The notes: generated from the sequence alone by a model not told the origin. A stretch of 64,000 nucleotides of DNA from an uncultured Opitutia bacterium (GCA_903896015.1 CAITWF010000016.1:62001-126000), one strand, 5' to 3'. Counted from the stretch's first letter, positions 27,886 through 38,628 are shown. Numbers and translations are program-made.

Positions 27886-27984
27886 GAACCACTAATGTAC
27901 ACTAATAGAGGGAAATGAGAGAAATCCGATCAACGCCGGATTGAATTTCTGACATTCCCGAGGCTGAGTGAAAATCAGTGGTTC
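27886..27984. repeat. Intergenic inverted repeat with tandem ACTAAT units between gmd and fcl
   Basis: GAACCACT at 27886-27893 is exactly matched in inverted form by AGTGGTTC at 27977-27984. Next to the first arm is ACTAATGTACACTAAT, a short tandem repeat. Sequences of the ATTAGTGTACATTAGTGGTTC type recur in intergenic DNA of Verrucomicrobiota in my recollection. It may be a remnant of a dispersed element rather than a regulatory site. Confidence 0.5.
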
Positions 27985-27999
27985 AAGATTTGGAGCACT

Positions 28000-29034
28000 T
28001 CACACAAACGGCGCGCGCGACGGCGCGGGAAGCTTCGCGATCTGCGCCTCGCGCTTGGCGAGTTCGAGATCGGCCTCGGTCATGATTTTCACGAGTTCCT
28101 TGAACTTCACCTTCGGCTCCCAGCCGAGCTGGCGTTTCGCCTTTGCCGGATCACCGATGAGCAACTCGACCTCAGCTGGGCGCTCGTAACGCGCGTCATA
28201 TTTCACGTATTTCTCCCAATCGAGATCGAGCAGCGTGAACGTCTCCTGAATAAATTCCTTCACGCTGTGCGTCTCGTTAGTCGCGACCACGTAGTCGTCG
28301 GGTTTGTCCTGCTGGAGCATCACCCACATCATCTCGACGTATTCCTTCGCGTAGCCCCAGTCGCGGCGCGCGTCGAGGTTGCCCATGTAGAGCGAGTCTT
28401 GGAGGCCGAGTTTGATGCGCGTGGCCGCACGCGTGATCTTGCGCGTGACGAACGTCTCGCCGCGGCGCGGGCTCTCGTGGTTAAACAGGATGCCGTTCGA
28501 TGCATGGAGATTGTAGCTCTCACGGTAGTTCACCGTGAGCCAGTAGGCATACATCTTCGCGCAGCCGTAGGGCGAGCGCGGCCAGAACGGCGTCTTCTCC
28601 GTCTGCGGCACTTCCTGCACCTTGCCGAACATCTCCGACGACGACGCCTGATAATACCGGCACTTCTTCCCCAGCCCCGCCTCGCGGATCGCCTCAAGGA
28701 TGCGGACCGAACCAAGCCCGACGACATCGCCGGTGTATTCCGGAATATCGAAGGACACACGCACGTGTGATTGCGCACCGAGGTTGTAGATTTCCTCCGG
28801 TTGGAGCTCGTAAAGCAACTTCACCATCTGCACCGAGTCGGCGAGGTCGCCGTAGTGCAGATGCAAGCGCACGCCATTAACGTGCGGATCACGGTAGAGG
28901 TGATCGATCCGGCTCGTGTTAAACGTCGAGGCTCGACGGATGACGCCGTGCACCTCGTAGCCTTTTTCGAGCAGGAGTTCCGCCAGATACGATCCGTCCT
29001 GACCCGTGATGCCGGTGATGAGCGCTTTCTTCAT
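28000..29034 (-). CDS. gmd: GDP-mannose 4,6-dehydratase
   Basis: 344 residues, normal length. Begins [20 protein letters not shown] with the Rossmann GxxGxxG, followed by the conserved blocks [22 protein letters not shown] and the catalytic [10 protein letters not shown]. It converts GDP-D-mannose to GDP-4-keto-6-deoxy-D-mannose with NADP. The product is the substrate of the fcl enzyme encoded next downstream, so these two are a pathway unit. The repertoire at the right end of the window (fucosidases) removes fucose from other polymers and is not necessarily connected with this synthesis. Confidence 0.96.
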   Translation of the reverse strand: MKKALITGITGQDGSYLAELLLEKGYEVHGVIRRASTFNTSRIDHLYRDPHVNGVRLHLHYGDLADSVQMVKLLYELQPEEIYNLGAQSHVRVSFDIPEYTGDVVGLGSVRILEAIREAGLGKKCRYYQASSSEMFGKVQEVPQTEKTPFWPRSPYGCAKMYAYWLTVNYRESYNLHASNGILFNHESPRRGETFVTRKITRAATRIKLGLQDSLYMGNLDARRDWGYAKEYVEMMWVMLQQDKPDDYVVATNETHSVKEFIQETFTLLDLDWEKYVKYDARYERPAEVELLIGDPAKAKRQLGWEPKVKFKELVKIMTEADLELAKREAQIAKLPAPSRAPFV

Positions 29035-29047
29035 GTATGCGGAAAAA

Positions 29048-29067
29048 CGTAGGGGCCGGTCCCTACG
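29048..29067. repeat. Short intergenic hairpin upstream of gmd
   Basis: CGTAGGG, loop GCCGGT, CCCTACG. It lies 14 bases before the gmd start codon on the minus strand, where it could affect translation, and is similar in style to the palindrome at 614. No consensus regulator site was recognised. Confidence 0.45.
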
Positions 29068-29144
29068 GCGGGCAAGCTCGCCGATGGAAATCTTCGGCCG
29101 GGCTTGGAGAAATTCGACCGGGCTGCGCTGCGGTGGCGATCCGA

Positions 29145-29714
29145 TCAGACGGACCGAAATCGCGTCGCCGTCGCCACCAGCGACACCATCAACGCCCGCA
29201 CGGACATATCGGCGCGCGCATCGAGGAGCTTTCCGTCGGCATCAAACGCCTTGCCCGCCTGCGGCAGCGCGCACTGTCCCGGCACGACGTGACACCCCAG
29301 CTTCAACAGGAGTTGCTGTGCCTGCACGAGCGAGCGCACGCCACCGAAGCCACCCGGCGACGCCGAGATCACGGCCGCGACCTTGCCGGAAAACGGATCG
29401 ACGTCATCACGGGTGCACCAATCGATCGTGTTTTTCAGCAGCGGCGTGATCATCGAGTTGTATTCCGGCGACGCGATCAGCAGGGCGTCATGCTCCTTAA
29501 TCACCGCGATCAGTTTCTTCGCGTTCTCAGGCAACCCGACCGCGTCCTCAAGATCGCCGTCGTAGAGCGGGAGCACGTAGTTGCTCAAATTGATTAACGT
29601 GACTTCCCCACCCGCTTCGCGCGCGCCGGCAACGGCAACGGCGAGAAATTTTCGGTTGAGCGATTCGCGGCGCGCACTGCCGGAAAATGCAAGGATGCGG
29701 GGCGAAAAGGTCAT
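29145..29714 (-). CDS. NADPH-dependent FMN reductase family protein
   Basis: 189 residues with the flavodoxin-like fold. The phosphate-binding loop is [15 protein letters not shown] near the N-terminus, and the family signature [19 protein letters not shown] is present around residue 80. The chemistry is probably reduction of FMN, quinones or azo compounds with NAD(P)H. It begins 13 bases after the valS stop on the same strand, so the two are likely co-transcribed. Partner and physiological substrate are unknown. It is cytoplasmic. Confidence 0.88.
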   Translation of the reverse strand: MTFSPRILAFSGSARRESLNRKFLAVAVAGAREAGGEVTLINLSNYVLPLYDGDLEDAVGLPENAKKLIAVIKEHDALLIASPEYNSMITPLLKNTIDWCTRDDVDPFSGKVAAVISASPGGFGGVRSLVQAQQLLLKLGCHVVPGQCALPQAGKAFDADGKLLDARADMSVRALMVSLVATATRFRSV

Positions 29715-29727
29715 GCCCCCACAGAAC

Positions 29728-32460
29728 TCACCCGAGCGATTTCAGCAAGCGCTCCAACTCCGCCCGTTTCGCCTTTTGATCGGCGAGTTGCTTGCGCGCG
29801 CCTTCGAGCACGGCCGGGGGCGCTTTGCTCACGAACGCTTCGTTCGAGAGCCGCGCCTCAGTGCCCGCGATGTGCTTCGCGATTTGATCGAGTTCCTTGG
29901 TCAGCCGGATTTTTTCCGCGCCCACATCGACCGTGCTCGCCAAATCGAGATAGATCGTGCCGAGCGCGGCGACGATCGCGGGAGCACCGTCGACTTTTTC
30001 GCGACGATCAATGCTCGCAGCGCCGCACAGGCGCGAGAGTTTCGCGAGATTGTCCGCGACTGTCTTCCACTCGGTGTCGCCTGTGGTCACCATGAGTTTC
30101 ACGTCGCGACGACTGGCGAGATTGTGTTCGGCCTTCAACGCGCGCGTTTTCGCGACAAAATCCTTGAGCCGATCGACCGAAGCCGCGGCGGCGTGATCAA
30201 GCGTGAGGCCGCGGGCAATGCCGGCGTGAGCGACTTGCGAGGCGTTTTCAAGGTGTGCCTCCTCGATGAATTCCCCTTCGGGTCCGTAGCCGAGCTGGTG
30301 CCAGAGTTCCTCGGTGATGAACGGGATAAACGGATGCAGCAACAGCAGCGTCTGCCGCAACACGAGATCCTGGATCGCGAGACAGTTGGCCTTGGTCTCC
30401 GCGTTTTGGAGTTTCGCCTTCGAGACCTCGACATACCAGTCGCAGAAGTCATTCCAGAAAAATCCGTAGAGCGCCTGCACCGCCCCGCTGAATTCGAACT
30501 CACGAAAGCAACGATCGACTTCGCGCGTCGTCCCGAGCAGGCGATCGAGGATCGCGTGATCATCGGCATCAAACTGCGCGGGCACCAGACGCGCCACGAT
30601 CGCGGAGAGCGACGAGTTGTCGCCAGCCTCGCCGCTCATCTGGCGGAAGCGGCACGCGTTCCAGAGCTTGTTGCAGAAGTTCTTTCCGCTCTCGATGCGA
30701 TCTTCCTGGAAGCGGATGTCCTGGCCCTGCGGTGCGATCGAGATGATGCCGAAGCGGAGGCCGTCGGCGCCGTAGGTGTCGATGAGATCGAGTGGATCGG
30801 GCGAGTTGCCGAGGGACTTCGACATCTTGCGGCCCTGCTGATCGCGGATGATGCCGGTGAAATAAACGTGCTTGAACGGAATCCGCCGCTCAATCGGTTC
30901 GCCGGGCCGCATGAATTCGAGGCCCGCCATGATCATGCGCGCGACCCAGAAGAAAATGATGTCCGGACCCGTGACGAGCGTCGTGGTCGGATAAAAATAA
31001 TCGAGGCCCTGCGCCTTCATCTTGCCAGCGTCGGGCCAGCCCATCGTCGCAAATGGCCAGAGCCACGACGACGCCCACGTGTCGAGCACATCGTCTTCCT
31101 GCACCCAGTTCTCCTTGTCGGCCGGGCCTTCGAGCGAGACATGCACCTTCGTCGTGTCGGCGATATCGGCCTCGGTGAGTTTCTCCTTATCGAGGCCCTT
31201 CCGATACCACACGGGAATGCGATGGCCCCACCAAAGCTGACGGCTGATGCACCAGTCTTGAATGTTTTCGAGCCAGTGGAGGTAAACTTTGCTCCAGCGC
31301 TCGGGGTGAAACTTGATGTGGCCGTCGCGCACCGCGGCCTTGGCTTCCTCGACGCGTGGATATTTCAGCCACCACTGCCACGTGAGCCGCGGCTCGATCG
31401 GAACGTCGGCGCGTTCGGAGTAGCCGACGTTGTTCGCATAGGCTTCCTCGGCGAGCAACGCGCCGGAAGCCTTCAACAACTCCGCCGCCTTCTTGCGTCC
31501 CGCGAAACGATCGAGGCCTGCGAGTTCAGGGCCGGCGAGCGCGTTGAGTTTTCCGTCAGCCTCAAGCACGTCGATGACGGGGAGCTTGTGACGCAGGCCG
31601 ATCTCAAAGTCGGTTTTGTCGTGCGCGGGCGTGATCTTGAGCGCGCCGGAGCCGAACTCCTTGTCGACGGCCGTGTCGGCAATGATCGGGATTTCTGCGG
31701 CCGGCCCGAGAACGCGGCGAACTTTTTTCCCCACCCACCCTGCGTAGCGCGGATCGTCGGGATGCACCGCGATCGCAACGTCTCCCGGGATCGTTTCGGG
31801 GCGCGTCGTCTTGACCTCAATATATTGTCCCGGCGCATCCGTGCGCTCATAGCGCACGCGATAGATCGTGCCGTTGACTGGCTTCATGATCACTTCCTCG
31901 TCGGAAAGCGCGGTCATCGAGACCGGACACCAGTTCACCATCCGTTTGCCGCGGTAGATGTGGCCCTTCTTGAAAAGATCGACGAACACCCCGAGCACCG
32001 CCTGCGAGTAGTGCGGGTCCATCGTGAACTGCGTGCGATCCCAGTCGCACGACGCACCGAGGCGACGGAGCTGTTCGAGGATGATGCCGCCCTTTTCGGT
32101 GCGCCACTCCCAGACTTTTTCCAGGAATTTTTCGCGGCCGAAGTCGTGACGCGTCTTCTTCTGCTTGCGCAGCTCGCGCTCGACCACGGTCTGCGTAGCG
32201 ATGCCGGCGTGATCGGTGCCGGGAATCCAGAGCGCCGATTTGCCCTCAAGCCGCGCGCGCCGAATCAGGATGTCTTGGATCGAGTTGTTCAGCACGTGCC
32301 CCATCGTGAGGACTCCCGTCACATTCGGCGGCGGGATGGCGATCGTGTAGGGCTCCTTCTCGGGCGTGACTTTGCCCGCGAAGGCCTGAGCGGCTTGCCA
32401 GGCGGCATACCACTTTTTTTCGACTTCGCGCGGTTCGTAGCTCTTGGTGATCTCGGCCAT
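29728..32460 (-). CDS. valS: Valyl-tRNA synthetase
   Basis: 910 residues from MAEITKSYEPREVEKKWYA, the usual start; upstream in-frame ATG gives an unlikely 27-residue leader. Class I signatures are intact: the HIGH-type motif PPNVTGVLTMGHVLN and KMSKS in GRKMSKSLGNSPDP. An editing domain follows, and the C-terminal coiled-coil arm ends with RKQLADQKAKRAELERLLKS. It charges tRNA-Val and edits mischarged threonine. The FMN-reductase gene lies 13 bases downstream; the glnD-like gene is divergent upstream. Confidence 0.97.
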   Translation of the reverse strand: MAEITKSYEPREVEKKWYAAWQAAQAFAGKVTPEKEPYTIAIPPPNVTGVLTMGHVLNNSIQDILIRRARLEGKSALWIPGTDHAGIATQTVVERELRKQKKTRHDFGREKFLEKVWEWRTEKGGIILEQLRRLGASCDWDRTQFTMDPHYSQAVLGVFVDLFKKGHIYRGKRMVNWCPVSMTALSDEEVIMKPVNGTIYRVRYERTDAPGQYIEVKTTRPETIPGDVAIAVHPDDPRYAGWVGKKVRRVLGPAAEIPIIADTAVDKEFGSGALKITPAHDKTDFEIGLRHKLPVIDVLEADGKLNALAGPELAGLDRFAGRKKAAELLKASGALLAEEAYANNVGYSERADVPIEPRLTWQWWLKYPRVEEAKAAVRDGHIKFHPERWSKVYLHWLENIQDWCISRQLWWGHRIPVWYRKGLDKEKLTEADIADTTKVHVSLEGPADKENWVQEDDVLDTWASSWLWPFATMGWPDAGKMKAQGLDYFYPTTTLVTGPDIIFFWVARMIMAGLEFMRPGEPIERRIPFKHVYFTGIIRDQQGRKMSKSLGNSPDPLDLIDTYGADGLRFGIISIAPQGQDIRFQEDRIESGKNFCNKLWNACRFRQMSGEAGDNSSLSAIVARLVPAQFDADDHAILDRLLGTTREVDRCFREFEFSGAVQALYGFFWNDFCDWYVEVSKAKLQNAETKANCLAIQDLVLRQTLLLLHPFIPFITEELWHQLGYGPEGEFIEEAHLENASQVAHAGIARGLTLDHAAAASVDRLKDFVAKTRALKAEHNLASRRDVKLMVTTGDTEWKTVADNLAKLSRLCGAASIDRREKVDGAPAIVAALGTIYLDLASTVDVGAEKIRLTKELDQIAKHIAGTEARLSNEAFVSKAPPAVLEGARKQLADQKAKRAELERLLKSLG

Positions 32461-32594
32461 CGGTCGGTGCTGGTTTGGAACCCGGAAGAAAACTGGCCGC
32501 GCACGCGCGACGCAAGCGGGGAAACGCGTTCGTTCTGTCATGTCAAAATCCCGCTCGCGCGGACCGCGGGATTGCGTTCTCTTGGCCGATTCTC

Positions 32595-35405
32595 ATGCCC
32601 GATACTGTCCAGTCCCGTGCGCAGGAACGCCTGCATTTCACCGGCGAAGTGCCGATCGCGCAGCGGCTGACCGAGTGCAAAGAATTTCTCCGGAATGAAA
32701 CCGCGATTCTCCGCGCGCGGCACAACGCCGGCACCGCCGGCCTCGCAATTGCGCACGAGCGGGCGCAGGCGATCGATGCGCTGCTCACGCGGCTCTTCGA
32801 CTACGCGATCGCGTCCTACGAGCGGACGCACGGGCCCCTGCCGGCGCCGGTCGCGCTCGTCGCGCTCGGCGGCTACGGCCGGCGTGAACTTTCACCGTGG
32901 AGCGACATCGACGTCATGTTTCTCTTCCCGACGAAGACCAAGGCCGCCGTCGCGAAGCCGCTCCAGCAACACCTCACCAACGAAATCCTCTACGTGCTCT
33001 GGGACTGCGGCCTGAAGGTCGGCCATTCCACGCGCACGATCGACGAGACGTTTGCCGAGGCGCGCCGCGAAATTCAGTCGAAGACAGCGCTGCTCGAGGC
33101 GCGACTGCTCGCGGGCTCGGCATCGCTTTTCGACACGTTCGGCCAAGCCTACCGCAGCTACTATACCACCGAGGATCCGAAGGGCTACATCAGCGCGCGC
33201 CTCGACGATCAGGCGAACCGCCGCGCGAAGTACGGCCACACCGTTTTCAACCAGGAGCCCGACATCAAGAACGGCGTCGGCGGCCTGCGCGACTACCAGA
33301 ACGCCGTGTGGATGGCGCGCGTGAAGCTCGGCATCATGACGCTCGACGAGCTCGCCGCGCAAAACTACCTGCGCGCCGACGACCTCGTGGCGTTTCGCCG
33401 CGCCTATGATTTTCTCCTGCACGTGCGCAACGAGCTGCACTTTCTCAGCGCGCGCCCGACCGATGTGATGAGCCTCGATATGCAGCCGCGTATCGCGCAA
33501 AACCTCGGCTACCCCGAGTCGGACATGCTGGCGCGCGTTGAACGCTTCATGGCCGACTACTACCGCGCCGCGCAGACGATCTACCGCGTGTCGAAACTGA
33601 TCGAGGAACGGCTCGCGCTCTCGCTCAGCGCGGTCGGTCCGGTGCGCGGCTCGCTGCGCGCGGCGTTGCGCGCGGCGCGATTCGAACGCGCGAAGCGCCT
33701 CGACGGGTTCGTCCTCCGCGGCCGCGAGCTCGCCGCCGAAAATCCCGATGTTTTCCTCGACGATCCGGTGCGGCTCATCCGCGTGTTTCGCCACAGCCAG
33801 CAGCTCGATGCGCCGTTCGATTTTCACCTCGCGCAGCTCATCCGCGATTCGCTGCCGCGCCTCACGCCCGAGGTCGCCGCATCGCATGACGCCGGGGTGA
33901 GTTTCCGCGCTATCCTTTCCGAGGTCGGTGCGGTGCGGCCGGTGCTGGCGCGGATGCACGAGCTCGGCGTCCTGGGGCGCTTCATCCCGCAGTTCGACGC
34001 GCTCACCTGCCTGGTGCAGCACGAGTACTACCACCGCTACACTGCGGATGTGCACACGCTCAACGCCATCGGCGAACTCGACCGCATCTTTATTGAGGCC
34101 GAACCCATCACGCTCAAGTATCGCGGCGTCCTCCACGAAAGCGCCGACCCCGCGCTGCTCTATCTTACGCTCCTCCTCCACGACATCGGCAAGGCCGAGG
34201 GAATCCAGGGCCATGCCGAGAGCGGGGTCAGACTGGCCGGGCCGATCCTGGAGCGGCTGGGAGTTTCCCCCGAAGGACGCGAGCTCGTCACCTTCACCAT
34301 CAAAAATCACCTTGCGATGGCACGATTCTGGCAGAAGCGAGACGTCGATGATCCCAAGACTGCAGCTGCATTTGCCGAACTTGTGGGCTCGCCCGAGCAC
34401 CTGCGGCACCTCTACGTCCACACGTTTTGCGACGCGCGCGGCACCGCCGCCGACCTCTGGAACAGTTACAAAGACACGTTGCACACGTCGCTTTATCGCG
34501 CCACGCTGGAGCGCCTGAAACTGGGCACCGCCGTCGACCTTGGTTACCAGGAAAAGAAAAAAATGACTCAACAGGAACTCATCGCGAAATCCATCCCTGG
34601 CATCAGTGCCGACGAGATCAACGCGCACTTCGGCCTCCTGCCCGATCGCTACTTCATCCACACCGATACGGACGAAGTCGCCCTGCACATCCGGATGGTG
34701 AACAAGCTCCTCACCTCGATCACAAGCGCCGATTCCGTCGGTTCGCTCCGCCCGATCATCGAATGGAAGGACGACCTCAACCGCTCGCTCACGGTCGTCA
34801 ACGTCGTCACCTGGGATCGCGCCGGACTCTTCTATAAACTCGCCGGCGCGTTCAGCGTCGCCGGCCTCAGCATCCTCGGCGCAAAAGTGATCTCCCGCAC
34901 CGATCACATCGCGATCGACACGTTCTATGTCGTCGAGCCCGGTCGCGGCATCGTGCAAAGCGCGAGCGCGCAGGAAAAATTCGCGAAGACGATCGAGGAG
35001 GCACTCGTCGCCAACAAGGATCTGATGCCCGACATCACCGCGCAGGCCAAAAAGATCGCGTCCACGCGCTACCTTTCCTCGCCCAGCGGCGAAATGCTCC
35101 ACAGCTCGTTTCCCCCGACCGTCGACGTGTATCACGAGCTCTCGATGCAGCGCACCATCGTCGAGATCCAAGCGCGCGATCAAATCGGCCTGCTCTACCG
35201 TCTCGCGAAAACGATTTCCGATCACACGTTCGACATCACCTTCGCCCGCATCGGCACCGAGCGTGGCGTCGCGATCGACACGTTCTACATCGAAAATGCG
35301 AACAAGGAGCCCGTCGACGATAGCGCGCGCCTTATCGGCCTGCGCGACGCGCTGAAGGAAGTCATCACCCCCGCTGCCGCGGCGGTCGTGGTGGCAGCGA
35401 AGTAG
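32595..35405 (+). CDS. glnD: GlnD-like uridylyltransferase/uridylyl-removing enzyme
   Basis: 936 residues from the ATG of MPDTVQSRAQERLHF; an in-frame TTG at 32475 is less plausible. The nucleotidyltransferase active site is ALGGYGRRELSPWSDIDVMF, followed by the helical GlnD domain and an HD hydrolase motif (LLLHDIGKAEGIQGHAESG). Two C-terminal ACT domains begin near VTWDRAGLFYKLAG and IQARDQIGLLYRLAKT. The architecture is the complete PII uridylyltransferase, which adds UMP to PII proteins under nitrogen limitation and removes it when glutamine is sufficient. No PII gene is in the window. It is divergent from valS across 134 bases. Confidence 0.92.
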   Translation: MPDTVQSRAQERLHFTGEVPIAQRLTECKEFLRNETAILRARHNAGTAGLAIAHERAQAIDALLTRLFDYAIASYERTHGPLPAPVALVALGGYGRRELSPWSDIDVMFLFPTKTKAAVAKPLQQHLTNEILYVLWDCGLKVGHSTRTIDETFAEARREIQSKTALLEARLLAGSASLFDTFGQAYRSYYTTEDPKGYISARLDDQANRRAKYGHTVFNQEPDIKNGVGGLRDYQNAVWMARVKLGIMTLDELAAQNYLRADDLVAFRRAYDFLLHVRNELHFLSARPTDVMSLDMQPRIAQNLGYPESDMLARVERFMADYYRAAQTIYRVSKLIEERLALSLSAVGPVRGSLRAALRAARFERAKRLDGFVLRGRELAAENPDVFLDDPVRLIRVFRHSQQLDAPFDFHLAQLIRDSLPRLTPEVAASHDAGVSFRAILSEVGAVRPVLARMHELGVLGRFIPQFDALTCLVQHEYYHRYTADVHTLNAIGELDRIFIEAEPITLKYRGVLHESADPALLYLTLLLHDIGKAEGIQGHAESGVRLAGPILERLGVSPEGRELVTFTIKNHLAMARFWQKRDVDDPKTAAAFAELVGSPEHLRHLYVHTFCDARGTAADLWNSYKDTLHTSLYRATLERLKLGTAVDLGYQEKKKMTQQELIAKSIPGISADEINAHFGLLPDRYFIHTDTDEVALHIRMVNKLLTSITSADSVGSLRPIIEWKDDLNRSLTVVNVVTWDRAGLFYKLAGAFSVAGLSILGAKVISRTDHIAIDTFYVVEPGRGIVQSASAQEKFAKTIEEALVANKDLMPDITAQAKKIASTRYLSSPSGEMLHSSFPPTVDVYHELSMQRTIVEIQARDQIGLLYRLAKTISDHTFDITFARIGTERGVAIDTFYIENANKEPVDDSARLIGLRDALKEVITPAAAAVVVAAK

Positions 35406-35624
35406 TTTCGCCGTCAGCGGCGGTTCAGCGCACCCCGCCGCAGCTATCCCGCTCGCGATCCCGCGTTAACGAAGCGGCGCGCATACGCGCAGTCTGGCTG
35501 ACTTTTCATCTCGAGAAGCACGCGGGCCATTCGTTTCTGTTTAACGATACTAGCACGAAAGCGTTTGTTGCATCTTCGCCGCCGGATTCTTTCTCTAAGA
35601 AATCCCTCAACCCCGAGGCACCCC

Positions 35625-38594
35625 ATGAAAATGAATCTGCTTGCTCGTTCCCGCTGGCTCGTCGCATTCGCCGGCTTGCTCCCCGCGCTGTTTGCCCAAT
35701 CGACGCCCCCGCCCGCGCGGCCCTCCGCGTCCGACGACACCGTGCAGCTTTCGGCCTTCGAGGTAAAAGCCGAGGCCGACAAAAGCTACGGCGCGCTCAA
35801 TTCAAATTCGCTCACGGCCTTCACCACCGAGTTGAAGCGCATGCCCGTATCGGCTGACGTGTTCGGCGAGGCGTTCATGAACGACGTGGGGCTCAACACC
35901 GTTGAGCAGATGATCCAGAATTTTTCCGCCGGTGCGGGCATGGCCTCGATCAGCCCGGACGGCTCGGCACCGAACAGCCAATACCTCGACCGCAACGCCA
36001 ACGGTTCACTCTCACTGCGCGGACTCGCCGCCCCGACCATGCAGGTCAATGGATTCTTCCCGACGGGCGGCGGCGGCGTCACCGCCACGGGCATCACGAG
36101 CAACTTCGACATGGAGCGCGTGGAAGTCATCAGCGGACCGCAGGCGTTGCTTTACGGTGTGAGCGGCGCTGGAGGCGTCGTGAATCTCGTGACCAAACAG
36201 GCCCGCTTCGCCCGGCCGAGCTTCGGCTCGTTTAAGTTTCAGGTCGATCAATACGGCCACAAACTCAGCCAGCTCGACTACGGTTGGGGCGGCAAAGATC
36301 TCGCCGTGCGCCTGACCCTGATCGACCAGACGATCGGTGGTCGCCGCGTCTGGATCGGCGGCCCGGTCAAGGGCGGCTACGCCCAAATCGCCTACCGGCC
36401 GATTAGCAACACCGTTCTCCGGCTCTCCGTCGAACGAACCAACATGGATCGCACCAACGCCAACAGCGGCGGCATGACCTTCACCGCGCTCAGCGCCGCC
36501 AACGACGCCCGCAACGGTCAGACCCTCCACTGGCTCCTCGCCACCGGCCAGGTTCAGGCCGCCACCAACGGCGGCGCGAGTGGTGCCGGCCCCATCATGA
36601 ATGGCGGACTCAATTGGGATAACATCGATTCGATCGGCGGCGCCTTTAGCGGAGAACTCCAACGCCACACCCTCATCACTCTCCAGGCCGAGACCCGCTG
36701 GAACAACTGGCTCTCTACCCAAATCAGCGCCGGCTACCGGCACGAGACGCGTTGGAAAGTCGGCAATAGCGGCGTCTCCTTCCTCGCGCCCAACGTCACC
36801 TCAAACCCCACCGGCGCGTGGGCCGTCAGTATGGGCGGCAGTTCCGCGACCTATTTGTGGGAGCCCGTCCGGCAAAAAGTCGCGCGCTTCTCAGCCCTCG
36901 CCACCAATGATCTCTTCAGCGGTCGAGCCCACAGCCAGACGATCGCCGGCGTCGACTTCACCCGCACGGACGGCGCCGTAAACACTTATGCGTTCGAACA
37001 AGCCGACAGCAACTGGAACGTGATCAAGTCCTCCAGCACCGCGAACAACGGCTACACCGTTTTGCCGACGGTCTATTGGGGCGTGCCCAATGGTCCTGTG
37101 CAGAATCCGCTCTGGTCGCGCTACGCTTCCCGCATCACCTACGGCGGCGTGAACTACGTGCGCGTCGTCCCCAACGACACCGTCGCTTCGCTCATCTCAC
37201 CCACAAATCCCGAGGGTCTCAGCGGCACCGGCTCCGGCGATTTTCGCCACACCTCCGACATCCAGGGCGGCGTCTACGGCGCCAACTACACCGACTGGCT
37301 CAGCGGACGCCTCACCACCCTGCTCGGCTTCCGCGCAGGCAAAACCTTCTCCCGCAGCGCCACCGAAGCCGCCGCACCGAGCCCGCCGAGCGTCCTCAGC
37401 GAAACCAATACCCGCTACACCGCCTTCAACGCCGGCGCCAACTACGCGCTGACCAAATGGCTGCGCCCCTACGTTGAAGTCTCCGACAACTACGTGCCCC
37501 CGAGTATCGGCGCCGCCGACCCCTACGGAAAATTTACCAAGACGTCGAACGGCATCGGCGAAGAAGTCGGCCTCAAAGCCAACAACCCCACCAGCACGAT
37601 CTCCGGCTCGCTCGCATTCTACCACACGAAGTCGAAAAACGAATCGATGCAGTTCACCAGCACGGTGCAGAACGACATCAACCCGGCCGGACTCAACGGC
37701 CGTTTCGGACCCTCCGGCAACACCATCAACGTCGATCGCGAGACAGAGGGCCTGCAACTCGCGCTCACGGCCGCGCCGACGGACGGCTGGCGCCTGCGCT
37801 TCTCCGGCGCCGTCATCCAAAGCAAAATCGGTTCCGACAGCAGCTACGCCCAGCTCTACAACGATCAGTTCTACGCGAACGCCCAGCGGCAGGTCACGTT
37901 TAAGGACGGCACCGTCGTCTACGTGAACCCCAACGCCACCGCAATCGTCGCCTCGACCGCCACCGGCGCCGTCCCGCTCACGATCGACCTGATGAACACG
38001 TCGACGAGCCGCTACTACGCGAATCCCGCCGCGGTCAGCGGCGCCATCACGTCCAACTCCGCCGTCGCCACCATCCTCAAGTCCGCCGATCCCGTGCACG
38101 GTCCGATTCTCACTGGCGCCACCGGTCTGCCCATCTCCGCCCTGCAAATTGCGCCCAACCCGCTCTCGCCGCCGCCCGGAACCATCATCGTGTCGAAGGC
38201 CGGCGACCGCGTGACCGGTTTCCCGCAGTTCAGCATGAACCTCACCAACGTCTACACCTTCCGCGAAGGCTGGTGGCGCGGCATCCGCCTCGGCGGCACG
38301 GTCGTCTCGACGTGGAAAAACAGCGGCTATTATTATTTCCCAACGGGCGTCGCGACACCGAACAATCGCCAGATGTTCTTCCTCCCGAACCAGACGACGG
38401 TGTCCGCCATCCTCGGCTACGAGAAAAAATTTCGCCGCGTCACCTTCTCCACCCAGCTCAACATCAACAATCTCCTCAACCGCTACAACGTCGTGCTGCT
38501 CCCCAGCTACATCAACGGCTGGTCCGGCCCGAACAACGCCACGTTCGATCGCCAGCCCCGTAGCTACGTCTGGTCCAGTTCGGTGGCGTTCTGA
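35625..38594 (+). CDS. TonB-dependent outer-membrane receptor
   Basis: 989 residues. A signal peptide (MKMNLLARSRWLVAFAGL to ALFAQ) is followed by a TonB-box-like DDTVQLSAFEVKAEADKSYG, the plug domain with VEQMIQNFSAGAG, SLSLRGL and MERVEVISGPQALLYGVSGAGGV, and a long beta-barrel ending in an aromatic residue (YVWSSSVAF). It should import a large or scarce ligand energised by TonB. A GAGG sequence ten bases upstream may serve as ribosome-binding site. The SGNH hydrolase gene follows 34 bases downstream, suggesting a carbohydrate ligand, but the substrate cannot be read. Confidence 0.93.
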   Translation: MKMNLLARSRWLVAFAGLLPALFAQSTPPPARPSASDDTVQLSAFEVKAEADKSYGALNSNSLTAFTTELKRMPVSADVFGEAFMNDVGLNTVEQMIQNFSAGAGMASISPDGSAPNSQYLDRNANGSLSLRGLAAPTMQVNGFFPTGGGGVTATGITSNFDMERVEVISGPQALLYGVSGAGGVVNLVTKQARFARPSFGSFKFQVDQYGHKLSQLDYGWGGKDLAVRLTLIDQTIGGRRVWIGGPVKGGYAQIAYRPISNTVLRLSVERTNMDRTNANSGGMTFTALSAANDARNGQTLHWLLATGQVQAATNGGASGAGPIMNGGLNWDNIDSIGGAFSGELQRHTLITLQAETRWNNWLSTQISAGYRHETRWKVGNSGVSFLAPNVTSNPTGAWAVSMGGSSATYLWEPVRQKVARFSALATNDLFSGRAHSQTIAGVDFTRTDGAVNTYAFEQADSNWNVIKSSSTANNGYTVLPTVYWGVPNGPVQNPLWSRYASRITYGGVNYVRVVPNDTVASLISPTNPEGLSGTGSGDFRHTSDIQGGVYGANYTDWLSGRLTTLLGFRAGKTFSRSATEAAAPSPPSVLSETNTRYTAFNAGANYALTKWLRPYVEVSDNYVPPSIGAADPYGKFTKTSNGIGEEVGLKANNPTSTISGSLAFYHTKSKNESMQFTSTVQNDINPAGLNGRFGPSGNTINVDRETEGLQLALTAAPTDGWRLRFSGAVIQSKIGSDSSYAQLYNDQFYANAQRQVTFKDGTVVYVNPNATAIVASTATGAVPLTIDLMNTSTSRYYANPAAVSGAITSNSAVATILKSADPVHGPILTGATGLPISALQIAPNPLSPPPGTIIVSKAGDRVTGFPQFSMNLTNVYTFREGWWRGIRLGGTVVSTWKNSGYYYFPTGVATPNNRQMFFLPNQTTVSAILGYEKKFRRVTFSTQLNINNLLNRYNVVLLPSYINGWSGPNNATFDRQPRSYVWSSSVAF

Positions 38595-38628
38595 CGGATT
38601 TGTTTCTCGCCCGCACCATCCCGCCTTC

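Noticed and set aside
29581-32670. A 1029-codon plus-strand open frame over the valS gene
   Set aside because: It has no domain character, is compositionally Arg/Asp/Glu-rich, and lies antisense to a clear synthetase. Long antisense frames are expected in GC-rich DNA with biased third positions. The same reasoning removes the long antisense frames at 20419-21984, 24099-25859, 32892-35225, 37197-38768, 39267-40973 and 50046-51542.
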